In this document: positions 1-7,667 of the stretch, piece by piece
Layout: each line of letters opens with the position of its first letter
Numbering within the stretch: position 1 is the stretch's first letter
NCBI GenBank assembly: GCA_958425285.1
Contig: CATZVV010000032.1
Span: forward strand, 1 to 12,032
Direction: 5' to 3'
Length of the DNA: 12,032 nt
From: an uncultured Lachnoclostridium sp.
Lineage (GTDB): Bacteria > Bacillota > Clostridia > Lachnospirales > Lachnospiraceae
Notes under the pieces: generated by a model
Told to the model about the DNA's origin: nothing
Databases searched by the model: none
What the model saw: only the letters and a program-made list of their open reading frames with translations
Translations under genes and position numbers: made by a program

Positions 1-314
1 AACTCTTCAACGTAAAACCTTCCATATTCTTTTCGACCGGAATATTTAAAGCTGGCAATTGACTTTTTCATATACTTATCATAAACCCACACCGCATATC
101 CCCGCTCATAGGAAACCTGTTTTCTGCTACAATCAAAACAAAACTCTTCTCCCGCCTTTGCAATCGGCTTCCCGCACCTCTTGCAGATTGGTTCTGTAAT
201 AACCTCTGTATGTTTTCGGCACTGTCGGCAGATTTTATCCTCGCCGGGCGCGAGTACCCGATCACAAATCGGACATCTCCTCGGGAATAAAATATGAAAT
301 ATCCTTTGTAACAT
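1..314 (-). CDS. comF: ComF family protein, N-terminal part (truncated by window edge)
   Basis: The first 104 codons of a ComF-like protein, open at base 1. The visible part carries four CxxC pairs (Cys14/17, 29/32, 44/47, 59/62), the double zinc-ribbon that precedes the phosphoribosyltransferase fold in this family, and then the conserved stretch with VYDKYMKKSIASFKYSGRKEY. The catalytic phosphoribosyltransferase part would lie outside the window. In Bacillus, ComFC acts in DNA uptake during competence; in Clostridia the gene is commonly a housekeeping neighbour of recD2, so a competence role is not shown here. The ATG at 312-314 has a GGAGAG ribosome site four bases upstream. The gene lies 77 bases downstream of recD2 on the same strand. 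A longer reading frame in another register across 68-373 is only its shadow. Confidence 0.88.
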   Translation of the reverse strand, partial: MLQRIFHILFPRRCPICDRVLAPGEDKICRQCRKHTEVITEPICKRCGKPIAKAGEEFCFDCSRKQVSYERGYAVWVYDKYMKKSIASFKYSGRKEYGRFYVEE

Positions 315-358
315 AAAACTCTCCATTCCAAAAAATTTCTTTTAATGTGTTTTAATAA

Positions 359-364
359 ATTATA
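359..364 (-). promoter_or_regulatory. possible -10 element upstream of comF
   Basis: On the minus strand the recD2-comF gap contains TATAAT overlapping TATACT, about 45 bases before the comF start. No convincing -35 hexamer stands 16-18 bases upstream, so this may be a weak internal promoter or chance in A/T-rich DNA. Confidence 0.3.
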
Positions 365-391
365 GTATAACAAATTTTTCCCAAATATGCA

Positions 392-2635
392 CTATATTTC
401 TCGAATTCTCTGCGCAAAAGATGAATATCTTTTTTGTTCCTCATTATTTGCAATCATTTTCAGAACTACCTTTTTACTTCCAACAATTGTCACGCATGCT
501 TTTCCCCTTGTAACTGCTGTATAAAGCAAATTCCGGTTCATCAGCATATGCGGACCTCCTAAAAGCGGCAGTACAATTGCCGGATATTCACTTCCTTGTG
601 ATTTATGAATTGTAATTGCATATGCAAGTTCCAATTCATCCAAACCGGAAAATGGATATGTAACCATCTTGTTTTCTTCATACTCTACCATTACTTCCTT
701 TGAGAAAGTATTAACCTCTCTTATAATGCCACAATCACCATTAAATACACCGCTTCCCTCTTCTAGCACAATGCCGTTGTAACCATGTATTTCCCATGTA
801 ATCTGATAATTATTCTTTATTTGCATTACCTTATCGCCTTCTCTGAATATAATGCCATGAGCTTCTATTTGAGATTTTCCCGTTTCTTCTGGATTTAAAT
901 ATCTTTGTAACATCTGGTTACATCGTAAAACACCTAGTTCTCCCTTTTTCATCGGTGTCAGCACCTGCACATCAAATGGACTGCAATTTACATATTTAGG
1001 CATTTTTTCTTTTACCAGCCATAGCATAACTTCAAGCACATGGCGGCTGTCGGGTTGTTCCAGACAAAAAAAATCTTTACTCTTATTATCCAGTTTGATA
1101 TTTTCCAAATCTTCCTGACTCTGTGCATTCATGATTCGATGTGCATTTGTAACAATATCGCTTTCTGCTGCCTGGCGGAAAATTCTTGTCAACTTTACTA
1201 CATTGCAGCAATGCGAATCAATAATATCACGTAAAACATTTCCAGCTCCCACACTTGGCAGCTGATTAACATCTCCCACCAAAATCAGCCGGGTACCGAC
1301 CGAAATTGCTTTCAAGAGACTTTGAAAAAGGAAAATATCAACCATTGACATTTCGTCAATAATAATACAGTCTGTTTCCAGCGGATTCCACTCATTCCTC
1401 TCAAACATTCCCTCCTGATTGCTATGCTCTGTATCATCCGGAGCACCTCCATTATACTCTAATAACCGATGTATTGTCTGAGCCTCATAATTGGTTGTCT
1501 CACTCATACGCTTAGCTGCGCGCCCCGTTGGGGCAGCTAACAAAAGATTCAATCCCTGCTCTTCCAAAACATGAATAATCGTATTAATCGTTGTCGTCTT
1601 GCCAGTACCGGGGCCTCCGGTAATAACAAGTAAACCATTTTGAACCGCTTCCCGGACTGCCAATACCTGCTGCTCATCCAACTCAATGTTTTCCCGTTTT
1701 TGGACCTTCTGAATCATAACTTCTAACTGCTCGGGAGCAATTTCCAACCTCACATTTAAATCAGTAAGCATCCGGGCACTGTTTAACTCTGCATAGTATA
1801 AAGAACCGGCATAAACACGAATCTCTCCACCTTCTTCAATACGTATAATTTTCTTCTCTATCTCCATATATGAAATCGCCCCTTCCAAAGCGGAGATAGA
1901 TGCACCTAGTATTTCCACTGCATTACGAACCAACAGTTCTTGAGGAAGATAGACATGTCCCATATTGGTACCCAAACTTAAAACATGAAGAATTCCGGCA
2001 CGAATGCGATACTGTGAATCAGCTTCAATTCCCGCTTTCCTTCCAATCTCATCTGCAATCTTAAATCCAATGCCATTGATATCCTCTGCCAATTGATAAG
2101 GGTTTTTTTCTACAATTTCATACATCCGCTCCTTATAAAAATTATAAATTTTAACCGCCAATTGATTTGAAATACCGTATTTTTGCATAAATATTAACGC
2201 GGCTCTCATTTCCCGTTTCTCTGCAAATTGCTCACCAATTGAGCGTGCCTTATCATTGCTGATTCCTTTCACTTCACTCAATCGTTCCGGTTCTTCCTCC
2301 ATAATGCGGAAAGTATCTTCACCAAATTTATCCACAATTCTTTTTGCCAAACCTGCACGTACTCCACTGATCGCTCCTGATGCAAGATACCTCTGCACAG
2401 CAAGAATATCTTCTGGCTCCTTCACCTCAAAAGATAAGACTTTTAACTGCTCTCCATAGACAGAATGATCTATCATATCCCCCTGCACAGCAATATATTC
2501 TCCTTCATTAATAAAAGGAAAATTACCGACACAAACAAGCTCCTCTTGTTCCTCCGAGGCAAGTTCAAAAACAGTATATCCATTCTCTTGATTTCTGAAC
2601 ACAATTCGCTCAATGTATCCTTCCCGTTCTTCCAT
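392..2635 (-). CDS. recD2: RecD2-type ATP-dependent DNA helicase (SF1B)
   Basis: A 747-residue protein of the RecD2 family, the stand-alone RecD-like 5'-3' helicases of bacteria without RecBCD; they act in replication-fork and repair processing in the cytoplasm. In order: an N-terminal OB-like segment (start to about 75, with the typical GYIERIVFRNQENGYTVF); helix-hairpin-helix repeats at about 80-210 (ISGVRAGLAKRI, VKGISNDKA, INGIGFKIAD); Walker A GGPGTGKTT at 340-348 with Lys346; APTGRAAKRM motif Ia; Walker B IIIDEMSMVD with Asp427/Glu428; GDVNQLPSVGAG motif III; and a C-terminal UvrD-like domain with IHKSQGSEYP near His677. Length is normal for the family. The ATG has AAGGAG nine bases upstream. 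The gene starts 36 bases after a strong terminator that closes the flagellar operon, and comF follows. No promoter was recognised in front of it. Confidence 0.95.
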   Translation of the reverse strand: MEEREGYIERIVFRNQENGYTVFELASEEQEELVCVGNFPFINEGEYIAVQGDMIDHSVYGEQLKVLSFEVKEPEDILAVQRYLASGAISGVRAGLAKRIVDKFGEDTFRIMEEEPERLSEVKGISNDKARSIGEQFAEKREMRAALIFMQKYGISNQLAVKIYNFYKERMYEIVEKNPYQLAEDINGIGFKIADEIGRKAGIEADSQYRIRAGILHVLSLGTNMGHVYLPQELLVRNAVEILGASISALEGAISYMEIEKKIIRIEEGGEIRVYAGSLYYAELNSARMLTDLNVRLEIAPEQLEVMIQKVQKRENIELDEQQVLAVREAVQNGLLVITGGPGTGKTTTINTIIHVLEEQGLNLLLAAPTGRAAKRMSETTNYEAQTIHRLLEYNGGAPDDTEHSNQEGMFERNEWNPLETDCIIIDEMSMVDIFLFQSLLKAISVGTRLILVGDVNQLPSVGAGNVLRDIIDSHCCNVVKLTRIFRQAAESDIVTNAHRIMNAQSQEDLENIKLDNKSKDFFCLEQPDSRHVLEVMLWLVKEKMPKYVNCSPFDVQVLTPMKKGELGVLRCNQMLQRYLNPEETGKSQIEAHGIIFREGDKVMQIKNNYQITWEIHGYNGIVLEEGSGVFNGDCGIIREVNTFSKEVMVEYEENKMVTYPFSGLDELELAYAITIHKSQGSEYPAIVLPLLGGPHMLMNRNLLYTAVTRGKACVTIVGSKKVVLKMIANNEEQKRYSSFAQRIREI

Positions 2636-2671
2636 GAGCTTTTCTCCTTACTTTTTAGATTACCTAACGGC

Positions 2672-2707
2672 AAAAAAATTCCCTGCTATGCCTTGCATAA
2701 ACAGGGA
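2672..2707 (-). terminator. rho-independent terminator after flgJ
   Basis: On the minus strand a stem TCCCTG/CAGGGA (2702-2707 with 2680-2685) continues, after a small internal loop, into TATGC/GCATA closed by a three-base loop. It is followed by seven T residues (complement of 2672-2678). It lies directly after the flgJ stop and before recD2. Confidence 0.88.
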
Positions 2708-2731
2708 TTTCACTTTGTATTTTTCTCATTA

Positions 2732-3103
2732 CTACGATGTTGTATTCCGCTTCATTGATTCATATAACTGCTTTGCCAGACCAATACCCTGATTACTCTC
2801 AACTGCCGTCTTTGCATATTCCTGAGCAAGCATATCACCAAACATCGATGTATACTCATCCTCTTCCTCTTCTGTTTTTACGGATTCCTGCATGCTCTTA
2901 AATATTTTTTCCATAAAATATATTTCAAACTCTTTGCATGCATCCAATAACTCTTCATCCGATTCTGCCTCCTGCAAAGATGACTTTAAAACTTCATCCG
3001 TTGACACATCTTGAATATTTTGTGAAGAAGATAGTAGAGAACTGGCTGATTCTAAACTTCCTGCAGCAAGAGACGAATACAAATTATCGACTGATAAGCT
3101 CAT
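2732..3103 (-). CDS. flgJ: FlgJ-like rod-binding protein (single domain)
   Basis: A 123-residue acidic protein. The C-terminal part (about 52-117) matches the rod-binding domain of FlgJ: LLDACKEFEIYFMEKIFKSMQ, then YTSMFGDMLAQEYAK and NQGIGLAKQLYESM. The N-terminal half is Ser- and Glu-rich and probably disordered. The muramidase domain of proteobacterial FlgJ is absent, as is common in Firmicutes, so the role is probably rod assembly or capping without wall digestion. I chose the ATG at 3101-3103 because GAGG stands six bases upstream; an in-frame ATG four codons earlier (3115) has no ribosome site. It is the last gene of the mbl-flhO-flhP-flgJ run and is closed by a terminator. The family assignment is good; the partners are inferred from position. 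Confidence 0.83.
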   Translation of the reverse strand: MSLSVDNLYSSLAAGSLESASSLLSSSQNIQDVSTDEVLKSSLQEAESDEELLDACKEFEIYFMEKIFKSMQESVKTEEEEDEYTSMFGDMLAQEYAKTAVESNQGIGLAKQLYESMKRNTTS

Positions 3104-3175
3104 CTTTCCCCTCATTTCTGCGGATATTTATCCACGAATACCTGTTTACATAATCCAACTTACTAATATGTATAT

Positions 3176-3982
3176 TTACCGAAGATTATTTGCCTGCTGC
3201 AACATCTCATCCGAAGCTGTAATTGCTTTTGAATTCATTTCATATGCTCTTTGGGCAATAATCATATTTACCATTTCATCTACAGTCTGAACATTGGAGC
3301 CTTCCAAATATCCACTAACCACCTTTGTTCCGATTTCTTCTGCCCCTCGAATTGTTGGCACACCGGATGCTGGCGATTCTCTCAGCAATGAATCCGAAAC
3401 CCGTTCCAAGCCACCCTGATTCGGAAATGTTGCAATTCCAATCTGAACACCCGTACGCTGTGGATTATTTGTTGCATCCGGCAATGCCAAGTATCCATAT
3501 TCATCCACAGTCAGCTTCGTTGTATCTGTATTTTCAGGAAGGACAATTTCTTTTCCATTTTTATCCAGAACAATATTCCCATCTGCATCTGTCAGTGCCA
3601 TACCATCATCTGTCAATGATACATAAAAATCACCATTTCTCGTATAGCGTACAGAACCATCCGACATACGTACCATAAAAAATCCACTGCCCTGTAAAGC
3701 ATAATCAAATGTCCCAGAGGACTCTAACAAAGGGCCCTGCTCATAGTTAGCTGAAATTGCTCCCGGTCTGACACCAAGCCCAACCTGTACGCCAACCGGC
3801 TTTGCATTTCCACTGCTATCGGTTGATTTTGCCTGTAAAGTCTGATACATCAATGACTTAAATTCTACTGTTTGTTTCTTATACCCTGTTGTATTTACAT
3901 TTGCCAGATTATTTGAAATATTGTCTAAATTTGTCTGCTGAGCAATCATTCCCGATGCAGCAGTCCATAATGAACGCATCAT
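3176..3982 (-). CDS. flgG: flagellar basal-body distal rod protein FlgG (FlhP-like)
   Basis: A 268-residue axial protein of the flagellar rod. The N-terminus MMRSLWTAASGM, followed by NLDNISNNLANVNTTGYKK, is the classic flagellar basal-body rod motif. The middle holds the SGFFMV and RNGDFYV signatures of the FlgE/F/G fold. The C-terminus (GYLEGSNVQTVDEMVNMIIAQRAYEMNSKAI, then DEMLQQANNL) is the conserved helix that packs with the N-terminal one in the rod core. There is no signal peptide, as expected for export through the flagellar type III apparatus. The reading frame opens at 3988, but AGGAGG lies only two bases before that ATG and eight before the ATG at 3980-3982, which I prefer. It corresponds by order to B. 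subtilis flhP. Confidence 0.94.
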   Translation of the reverse strand: MMRSLWTAASGMIAQQTNLDNISNNLANVNTTGYKKQTVEFKSLMYQTLQAKSTDSSGNAKPVGVQVGLGVRPGAISANYEQGPLLESSGTFDYALQGSGFFMVRMSDGSVRYTRNGDFYVSLTDDGMALTDADGNIVLDKNGKEIVLPENTDTTKLTVDEYGYLALPDATNNPQRTGVQIGIATFPNQGGLERVSDSLLRESPASGVPTIRGAEEIGTKVVSGYLEGSNVQTVDEMVNMIIAQRAYEMNSKAITASDEMLQQANNLR

Positions 3983-4014
3983 ATACATATCCTCCTCTAT
4001 GACAATCTAAACTC

Positions 4015-4788
4015 CTACAGTTTACCAACTGAATTTACAGACTTGTCTAACATTGTATCGACTGTTTTAATTATTTTCTGATTGGCCTCATATGCTCTTG
4101 TTATAGCAATCATATTAACCATTTCTGAAACCACATTAACATTCGACTGCTCGGTATAACCCTGTTCAATTGCCCCCGCTGCTTCCATTGTCGTTGCTCC
4201 CTCTACCGGCTCGTACAGGTTATCTCCAAATTTTTTAAGATAATCATAATCCGTAAAATCAATGAGAGAGATTGTATCAAGTACAACCCCGTCTGCCGTA
4301 ATCACACCATCTTTGCTAATGGCAACACTGGTTGCGTTGGTCGGAATTGTAATATCCCCGCCAGAACCCTGTACGCGATTTCCATTTGAATCCATCAGAT
4401 ACCCATCTGCACTCAATTTAAAGGTGCCGTCTCTTGTATACTTTATGGATGAGTTACCTTCTGCATCCGTTACCTTGACAGAGAAAAATCCATTCCCGCT
4501 AATTGCCAAATCGTATGTGTTTCCTGTCTGACGCAACGAGCCCTGATCATAGTCCGTGTAAACTTCTCCGATTTTTACCCCCATACTCATCCGTCCAATG
4601 GTCTGATTATGATAGGCCTGAGATCCATCTCTAATTTTCAAAGTCAGCATTTGTTCAAATGCCTGATTGGTTACACTCTCCTTTTTATATCCCACCGTGG
4701 CTGAATTTGCCAGATTGTTCGATATAATATCGAGTCGCTTCTGCTCATTTCGCATACCTGTGTGAGCAGTATACAGACCTCTTACCAT
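4015..4788 (-). CDS. flhO: flagellar hook-basal body rod protein, FlgF/FlhO-like
   Basis: A 257-residue paralogue of the next gene. It starts MVRGLYTAHTGM with the rod motif LDIISNNLANSATVGYKK, contains SGNGFFSVKV and TRDGTFKLSADGYLMD in the middle, and ends with SNVNVVSEMVNMIAITRAYEANQKIIKTVD. It should be a proximal rod subunit exported by the flagellar apparatus. FlgF, FlgG and FlhO/FlhP are hard to tell apart by motif alone. The call rests on position between mbl and the flgG-like gene, which matches mbl-flhO-flhP of Bacillus. The gap from mbl is 33 bases, and an AGGA stands 11 bases before the ATG, with a closer GGTGAG. A sigma-D-like promoter candidate lies at the end of mbl. Confidence 0.9.
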   Translation of the reverse strand: MVRGLYTAHTGMRNEQKRLDIISNNLANSATVGYKKESVTNQAFEQMLTLKIRDGSQAYHNQTIGRMSMGVKIGEVYTDYDQGSLRQTGNTYDLAISGNGFFSVKVTDAEGNSSIKYTRDGTFKLSADGYLMDSNGNRVQGSGGDITIPTNATSVAISKDGVITADGVVLDTISLIDFTDYDYLKKFGDNLYEPVEGATTMEAAGAIEQGYTEQSNVNVVSEMVNMIAITRAYEANQKIIKTVDTMLDKSVNSVGKL

Positions 4789-4821
4789 GTCTCACCATTT
4801 CCTTTCTCTTACATGTAAACC

Positions 4822-5817
4822 CTAATCCTCTTCTCGGCTTCCCGATAAAAATTCTACATACTTACCAGTTCCGATTGCAACTGCTGTCATTGGCTCTTCA
4901 GCTGTCATTGTTGTAATACCTGTTCTGGATTCAATCAATTCCTCTAAACCGTATAGGAGACTTCCTCCTCCGGTTAAGACAATTCCACGGTCAGCAATAT
5001 CCGCTGCCAATTCGGGTGGTGTTTTTTCTAACACACTATGGACCGCTTCAACAATTTGTAATGTCGTATCCTTCAGTGCTTCCTCTGTTTCCTCCGAAGT
5101 AACCTGAATTGTTTTAGGAAGTCCTGTAACCAGATTCCGGCCACGTACATCCACAGATTCAACTTCTGGCCGAGGATATGCAGAGCCAATGCGGATTTTA
5201 ATATCTTCTGCTGTTCTTTCTCCAATCAGAAGATTATGTTTCTTTCTCATATAACGGACAATTGCCTCATCAAAATCATCACCGGCAATTTTTATTGACG
5301 TGCTTACAACTGTTCCCCCTAACGAGATAACAGCAATATCTGTTGTACCTCCTCCAATATCGACAATCATATTTCCACATGGTCTGGCAATATCAATTCC
5401 CGCTCCGATTGCTGCCGCAATCGGTTCCTCAATAATTTTTACATCCCTTGCTCCGGCCTGAAAAGCAGCATCCTCTACTGCCTTTCTTTCCACTTCCGTT
5501 ACCCCGCTTGGTACACAGATACTAATCACCGGTTTACGAAAACGCTGTTTTCCAACCGCTTTTGTAATAAAATATTTCAGCATTTTCTCTGTAACGGTAT
5601 AATCAGAAATAACACCTTGACGAAGTGGACGTACGGCAATAATATTCCCCGGAGTTCTTCCCAGCATTAGTCTGGCTTCCTCACCAATTGCCTTAATACG
5701 ATTTGTATCACGATCAAAAGCAACCACCGAAGGTTCTTTTAATACAACACCCTTCCCTTTTACATAAACCAAAATACTTGCTGTACCTAAATCTATTCCA
5801 ATGTCTGAATTTAACAT
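4822..5817 (-). CDS. mbl: MreB-family rod-shape protein Mbl
   Basis: A 331-residue bacterial actin that polymerises under the membrane and guides lateral wall synthesis. Visible nucleotide-site motifs: phosphate loop 1 DIGIDLGTAS (5-14), the VPSGVTEVERKAVEDAA helix region (102-118), EEPIAAAIGAG (130-140), phosphate loop 2 DIGGGTTD (153-160) and the adenosine motif LTGGGS (281-286). Length is normal. Choice of Mbl over MreB rests on the downstream rod genes, the same order as in B. subtilis, and on the absence of mreCD. The ATG has AAAGGAG eight bases upstream, and a near-consensus sigma-A promoter lies about 75 bases upstream, so it can be expressed independently of scfB. Confidence 0.94.
   Translation of the reverse strand: MLNSDIGIDLGTASILVYVKGKGVVLKEPSVVAFDRDTNRIKAIGEEARLMLGRTPGNIIAVRPLRQGVISDYTVTEKMLKYFITKAVGKQRFRKPVISICVPSGVTEVERKAVEDAAFQAGARDVKIIEEPIAAAIGAGIDIARPCGNMIVDIGGGTTDIAVISLGGTVVSTSIKIAGDDFDEAIVRYMRKKHNLLIGERTAEDIKIRIGSAYPRPEVESVDVRGRNLVTGLPKTIQVTSEETEEALKDTTLQIVEAVHSVLEKTPPELAADIADRGIVLTGGGSLLYGLEELIESRTGITTMTAEEPMTAVAIGTGKYVEFLSGSREED
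4831..4856 (-). promoter_or_regulatory. candidate sigma-D (FliA-type) promoter in the 3' end of mbl
   Basis: On the minus strand TAGA, 14 bases, then GCCGAGAA resembles the flagellar sigma factor pattern TAAA-N14/15-GCCGATAA (one mismatch in each box). It lies within the last codons of mbl, about 45 bases before flhO. It would let rod genes be expressed with the flagellar regulon separately from mbl. The match could be chance, because these bases also encode the Mbl tail. Confidence 0.35.
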
Positions 5818-5886
5818 GTTGTATCTCCTTTCGAATTTTCAAAAGTTAAAATTCGTTTTCGTCAAATCTGAAACGTATTCACTTCT

Positions 5887-5915
5887 ATTATAAACATAAA
5901 TTCATATTTTTCCAA
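5887..5915 (-). promoter_or_regulatory. sigma-A promoter of the mbl operon
   Basis: TTGGAA (-35, complement of 5910-5915), exactly 17 bases, then perfect TATAAT (-10, complement of 5887-5892). It is correctly placed in the 122-base scfB-mbl gap. I see no terminator for scfB in this gap. Confidence 0.8.
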
Positions 5916-5939
5916 TACTTTTTTTGCTTTTCTCTTCTT

Positions 5940-7313
5940 TTATTCCAGCTCCGCTTCGGCAGCTTTTAGCATAATAGCACATTCTGTTCGTTTTCTCTGA
6001 AGCTCACATCCAACTTCATAAGTAGAATTAATATCACCATGGCAATGATATGCATTTGCTGCACACCCACCACTGCAATAAAATTTTGCAAAGCAATCGC
6101 TGCACTCTTTCTTGGCATATACATTACAAAGCTTAAATTTATCCTGCAATTCTTTGTTAACGATACCCTCATCTACATTTCCCATTAAAAATTCCGGTTC
6201 CCCAACGAACTGATGACATGGATATAAATCTCCCCACGGCGTAACAGCAAGGTATTCCGTTCCTGAACCGCATCCTGATAAACGCTTATATACGCAAGGG
6301 CCACCTGATAAATCAATCATATAGTGGAAGAAGTTAAAGCCTCTGCCCTCTTTTTTTCTCTGAATCATTTCCTTTGCCAGCAAATCATACCCCTCTAAAA
6401 TCTGCGGAATATCATCTGGGGTAATAGCATACTCCTCTTTGGGATCCGCCACAACCGGCTCAACCGAAATCTGCTCAAATCCCTCATCTGCTAAATGAAG
6501 CACATCTTCGACAAAATCCAAATTGTGATGAGTAAAAGTCCCTCTGACATAATATTTTTGGTGATTTCTTGATTCTGCCACCTTCTTAAATTTCGGCAAA
6601 ATTAAATCATAGCTTCCCTTCCCGTTTTTTGCGGGACGCATATGGTCGTGTACCTTTTTTCTTCCATCAATACTCAATACAACGTTGTCCATTTCCCGGT
6701 TCGCGAACTCCAGTATCTCATCATTTAAAAGTACACCATTTGTTGTAAGTGTAAAGCGAAAGTTTTTATCGTGTTCTTTTTCCAGTTCTCTCCCATATTT
6801 CACAAGCTGCTTGACTACTTCAAAATTCATGAGTGGCTCTCCGCCAAAAAAATCCACTTCCAGATTTCTTCTGCTTCCCGAATTTTTTACCAGAAAATCC
6901 AAAGCCTTCTTGCCGACTTCAAAACTCATAAGAGAACGATCCCCCTGATATTCCCCTTCTCCGGCAAAACAATACCGACATGCCAAATTACAGTCGTGAG
7001 CAATGTGCAGACAAAGTGCTTTAACAACAGTCTGCCTCTTTTTAAAATCAATCACACCTTCTCGATACGTATCTGAGGTAAACAATGTTCCATTTTCAAT
7101 CAGAGTCTCAATATCCTTATAAATCTCTTCAACATCCTGAACAGCAACCTGCTCATCTGCATATTTTTCAAGAATTTTCTCGGTAACCTCTGATTTACTT
7201 TTCTTTTCATAATCTGCAATGACATCATAAGCAATATCATCTACTACATGTATAGAACCACTATTTACGTCCAGTATAATATTATATCCGTTATTTTTAT
7301 ATTGATGAACCAT
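5940..7313 (-). CDS. scfB: SCIFF peptide maturase (radical SAM/SPASM thioether-forming enzyme)
   Basis: A 457-residue radical SAM enzyme that, from its family, forms Cys-to-alpha-carbon thioether links in the SCIFF peptide encoded just upstream. Residues about 1-85 form a small winged-helix-like leader-recognition region. The SAM cluster motif CNLACRYC supplies Cys108, 112 and 115, followed by FFGGEP (155-160), TLTTNGVLL (188-196) and VVLSIDG (211-217). The C-terminal SPASM/Twitch part is Cys-rich (Cys340, 348, 366, 396, 404, 407, 413, 417, 424, 436, 445), including CSDCFAKFYCSGGC, and should hold two auxiliary 4Fe-4S clusters. The length fits the characterised family (CteB type). A GGAG lies five bases before the ATG. 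The family is recognised; the target is inferred from the adjacent precursor gene. Confidence 0.95.
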   Translation of the reverse strand: MVHQYKNNGYNIILDVNSGSIHVVDDIAYDVIADYEKKSKSEVTEKILEKYADEQVAVQDVEEIYKDIETLIENGTLFTSDTYREGVIDFKKRQTVVKALCLHIAHDCNLACRYCFAGEGEYQGDRSLMSFEVGKKALDFLVKNSGSRRNLEVDFFGGEPLMNFEVVKQLVKYGRELEKEHDKNFRFTLTTNGVLLNDEILEFANREMDNVVLSIDGRKKVHDHMRPAKNGKGSYDLILPKFKKVAESRNHQKYYVRGTFTHHNLDFVEDVLHLADEGFEQISVEPVVADPKEEYAITPDDIPQILEGYDLLAKEMIQRKKEGRGFNFFHYMIDLSGGPCVYKRLSGCGSGTEYLAVTPWGDLYPCHQFVGEPEFLMGNVDEGIVNKELQDKFKLCNVYAKKECSDCFAKFYCSGGCAANAYHCHGDINSTYEVGCELQRKRTECAIMLKAAEAELE

Positions 7314-7440
7314 TTCGTCTCCGACTTTCCTTTCATATCTCTATTACACTTAAATCTATTTTAGAAGAAACAAGGACCTCATTGTAAACCCAATTCTGAG
7401 TTAACAAATCAGCCCTCCATTGCATGTTAAACTTCACTGC

Positions 7441-7581
7441 TTATTTTTGTTCACAACTCTGATTTCCTACTGTGCAGGACGTTTTACAGGCAGACTGACA
7501 TGACGTCTGGCATTCACCACATCCACCTTTTTTCAAAGTTTCTTTCAAATTTTTGGTTGTTAAAGTCTTAATTCTTTTCAT
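7441..7581 (-). CDS. scfA: SCIFF ribosomally made peptide precursor (six Cys in ~45 residues)
   Basis: A 46-codon gene. The product begins MKRIKTLTTKNLKETLKK, a basic leader. The core has Cys at 21, 24, 28, 32, 36 and 43, in the order GGCGECQTSCQSACKTSC and then TVGNQSCE, which is the diagnostic SCIFF pattern. In this family the core Cys residues are joined by thioether bonds by the partner radical SAM enzyme, here the next gene downstream. The function of the mature peptide is unknown to me. The ATG at 7579-7581 has AAGGGG nine bases upstream, and a sigma-A-like promoter sits just before it. I see no protease cleavage signal beyond the GG before Cys21. It is easily missed by gene callers with a length cut-off. 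Confidence 0.95.
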   Translation of the reverse strand: MKRIKTLTTKNLKETLKKGGCGECQTSCQSACKTSCTVGNQSCEQK

Positions 7582-7618
7582 AATAACTGTCCCCTTCTAA
7601 AGCAATTTACTAATTTAT

Positions 7619-7647
7619 AGTGTAACACAAATAATCTACAGACGCAA
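7619..7647 (-). promoter_or_regulatory. candidate promoter of scfA
   Basis: TTGCGT (complement of 7642-7647), 17 bases, then TACACT (complement of 7619-7624) with a TGT extension just upstream of the -10. It lies in the 86-base gap before scfA, about 40 bases from its start codon. Each hexamer has four of six consensus bases. Confidence 0.5.
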
Positions 7648-7667
7648 TCCCTTTTCCTTATATATTG

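Noticed and set aside
68..373. 101-codon minus-strand frame overlapping the comF start
   Set aside because: It is the shifted frame over the ComF zinc-ribbon sequence; the ComF frame has the ribosome site and family motifs, this one has none.
7441..7581. Alternative reading of the six-Cys peptide as a bacteriocin or metallothionein-like protein
   Set aside because: The exact Cys spacing, leader and adjacent radical SAM maturase match SCIFF much better.
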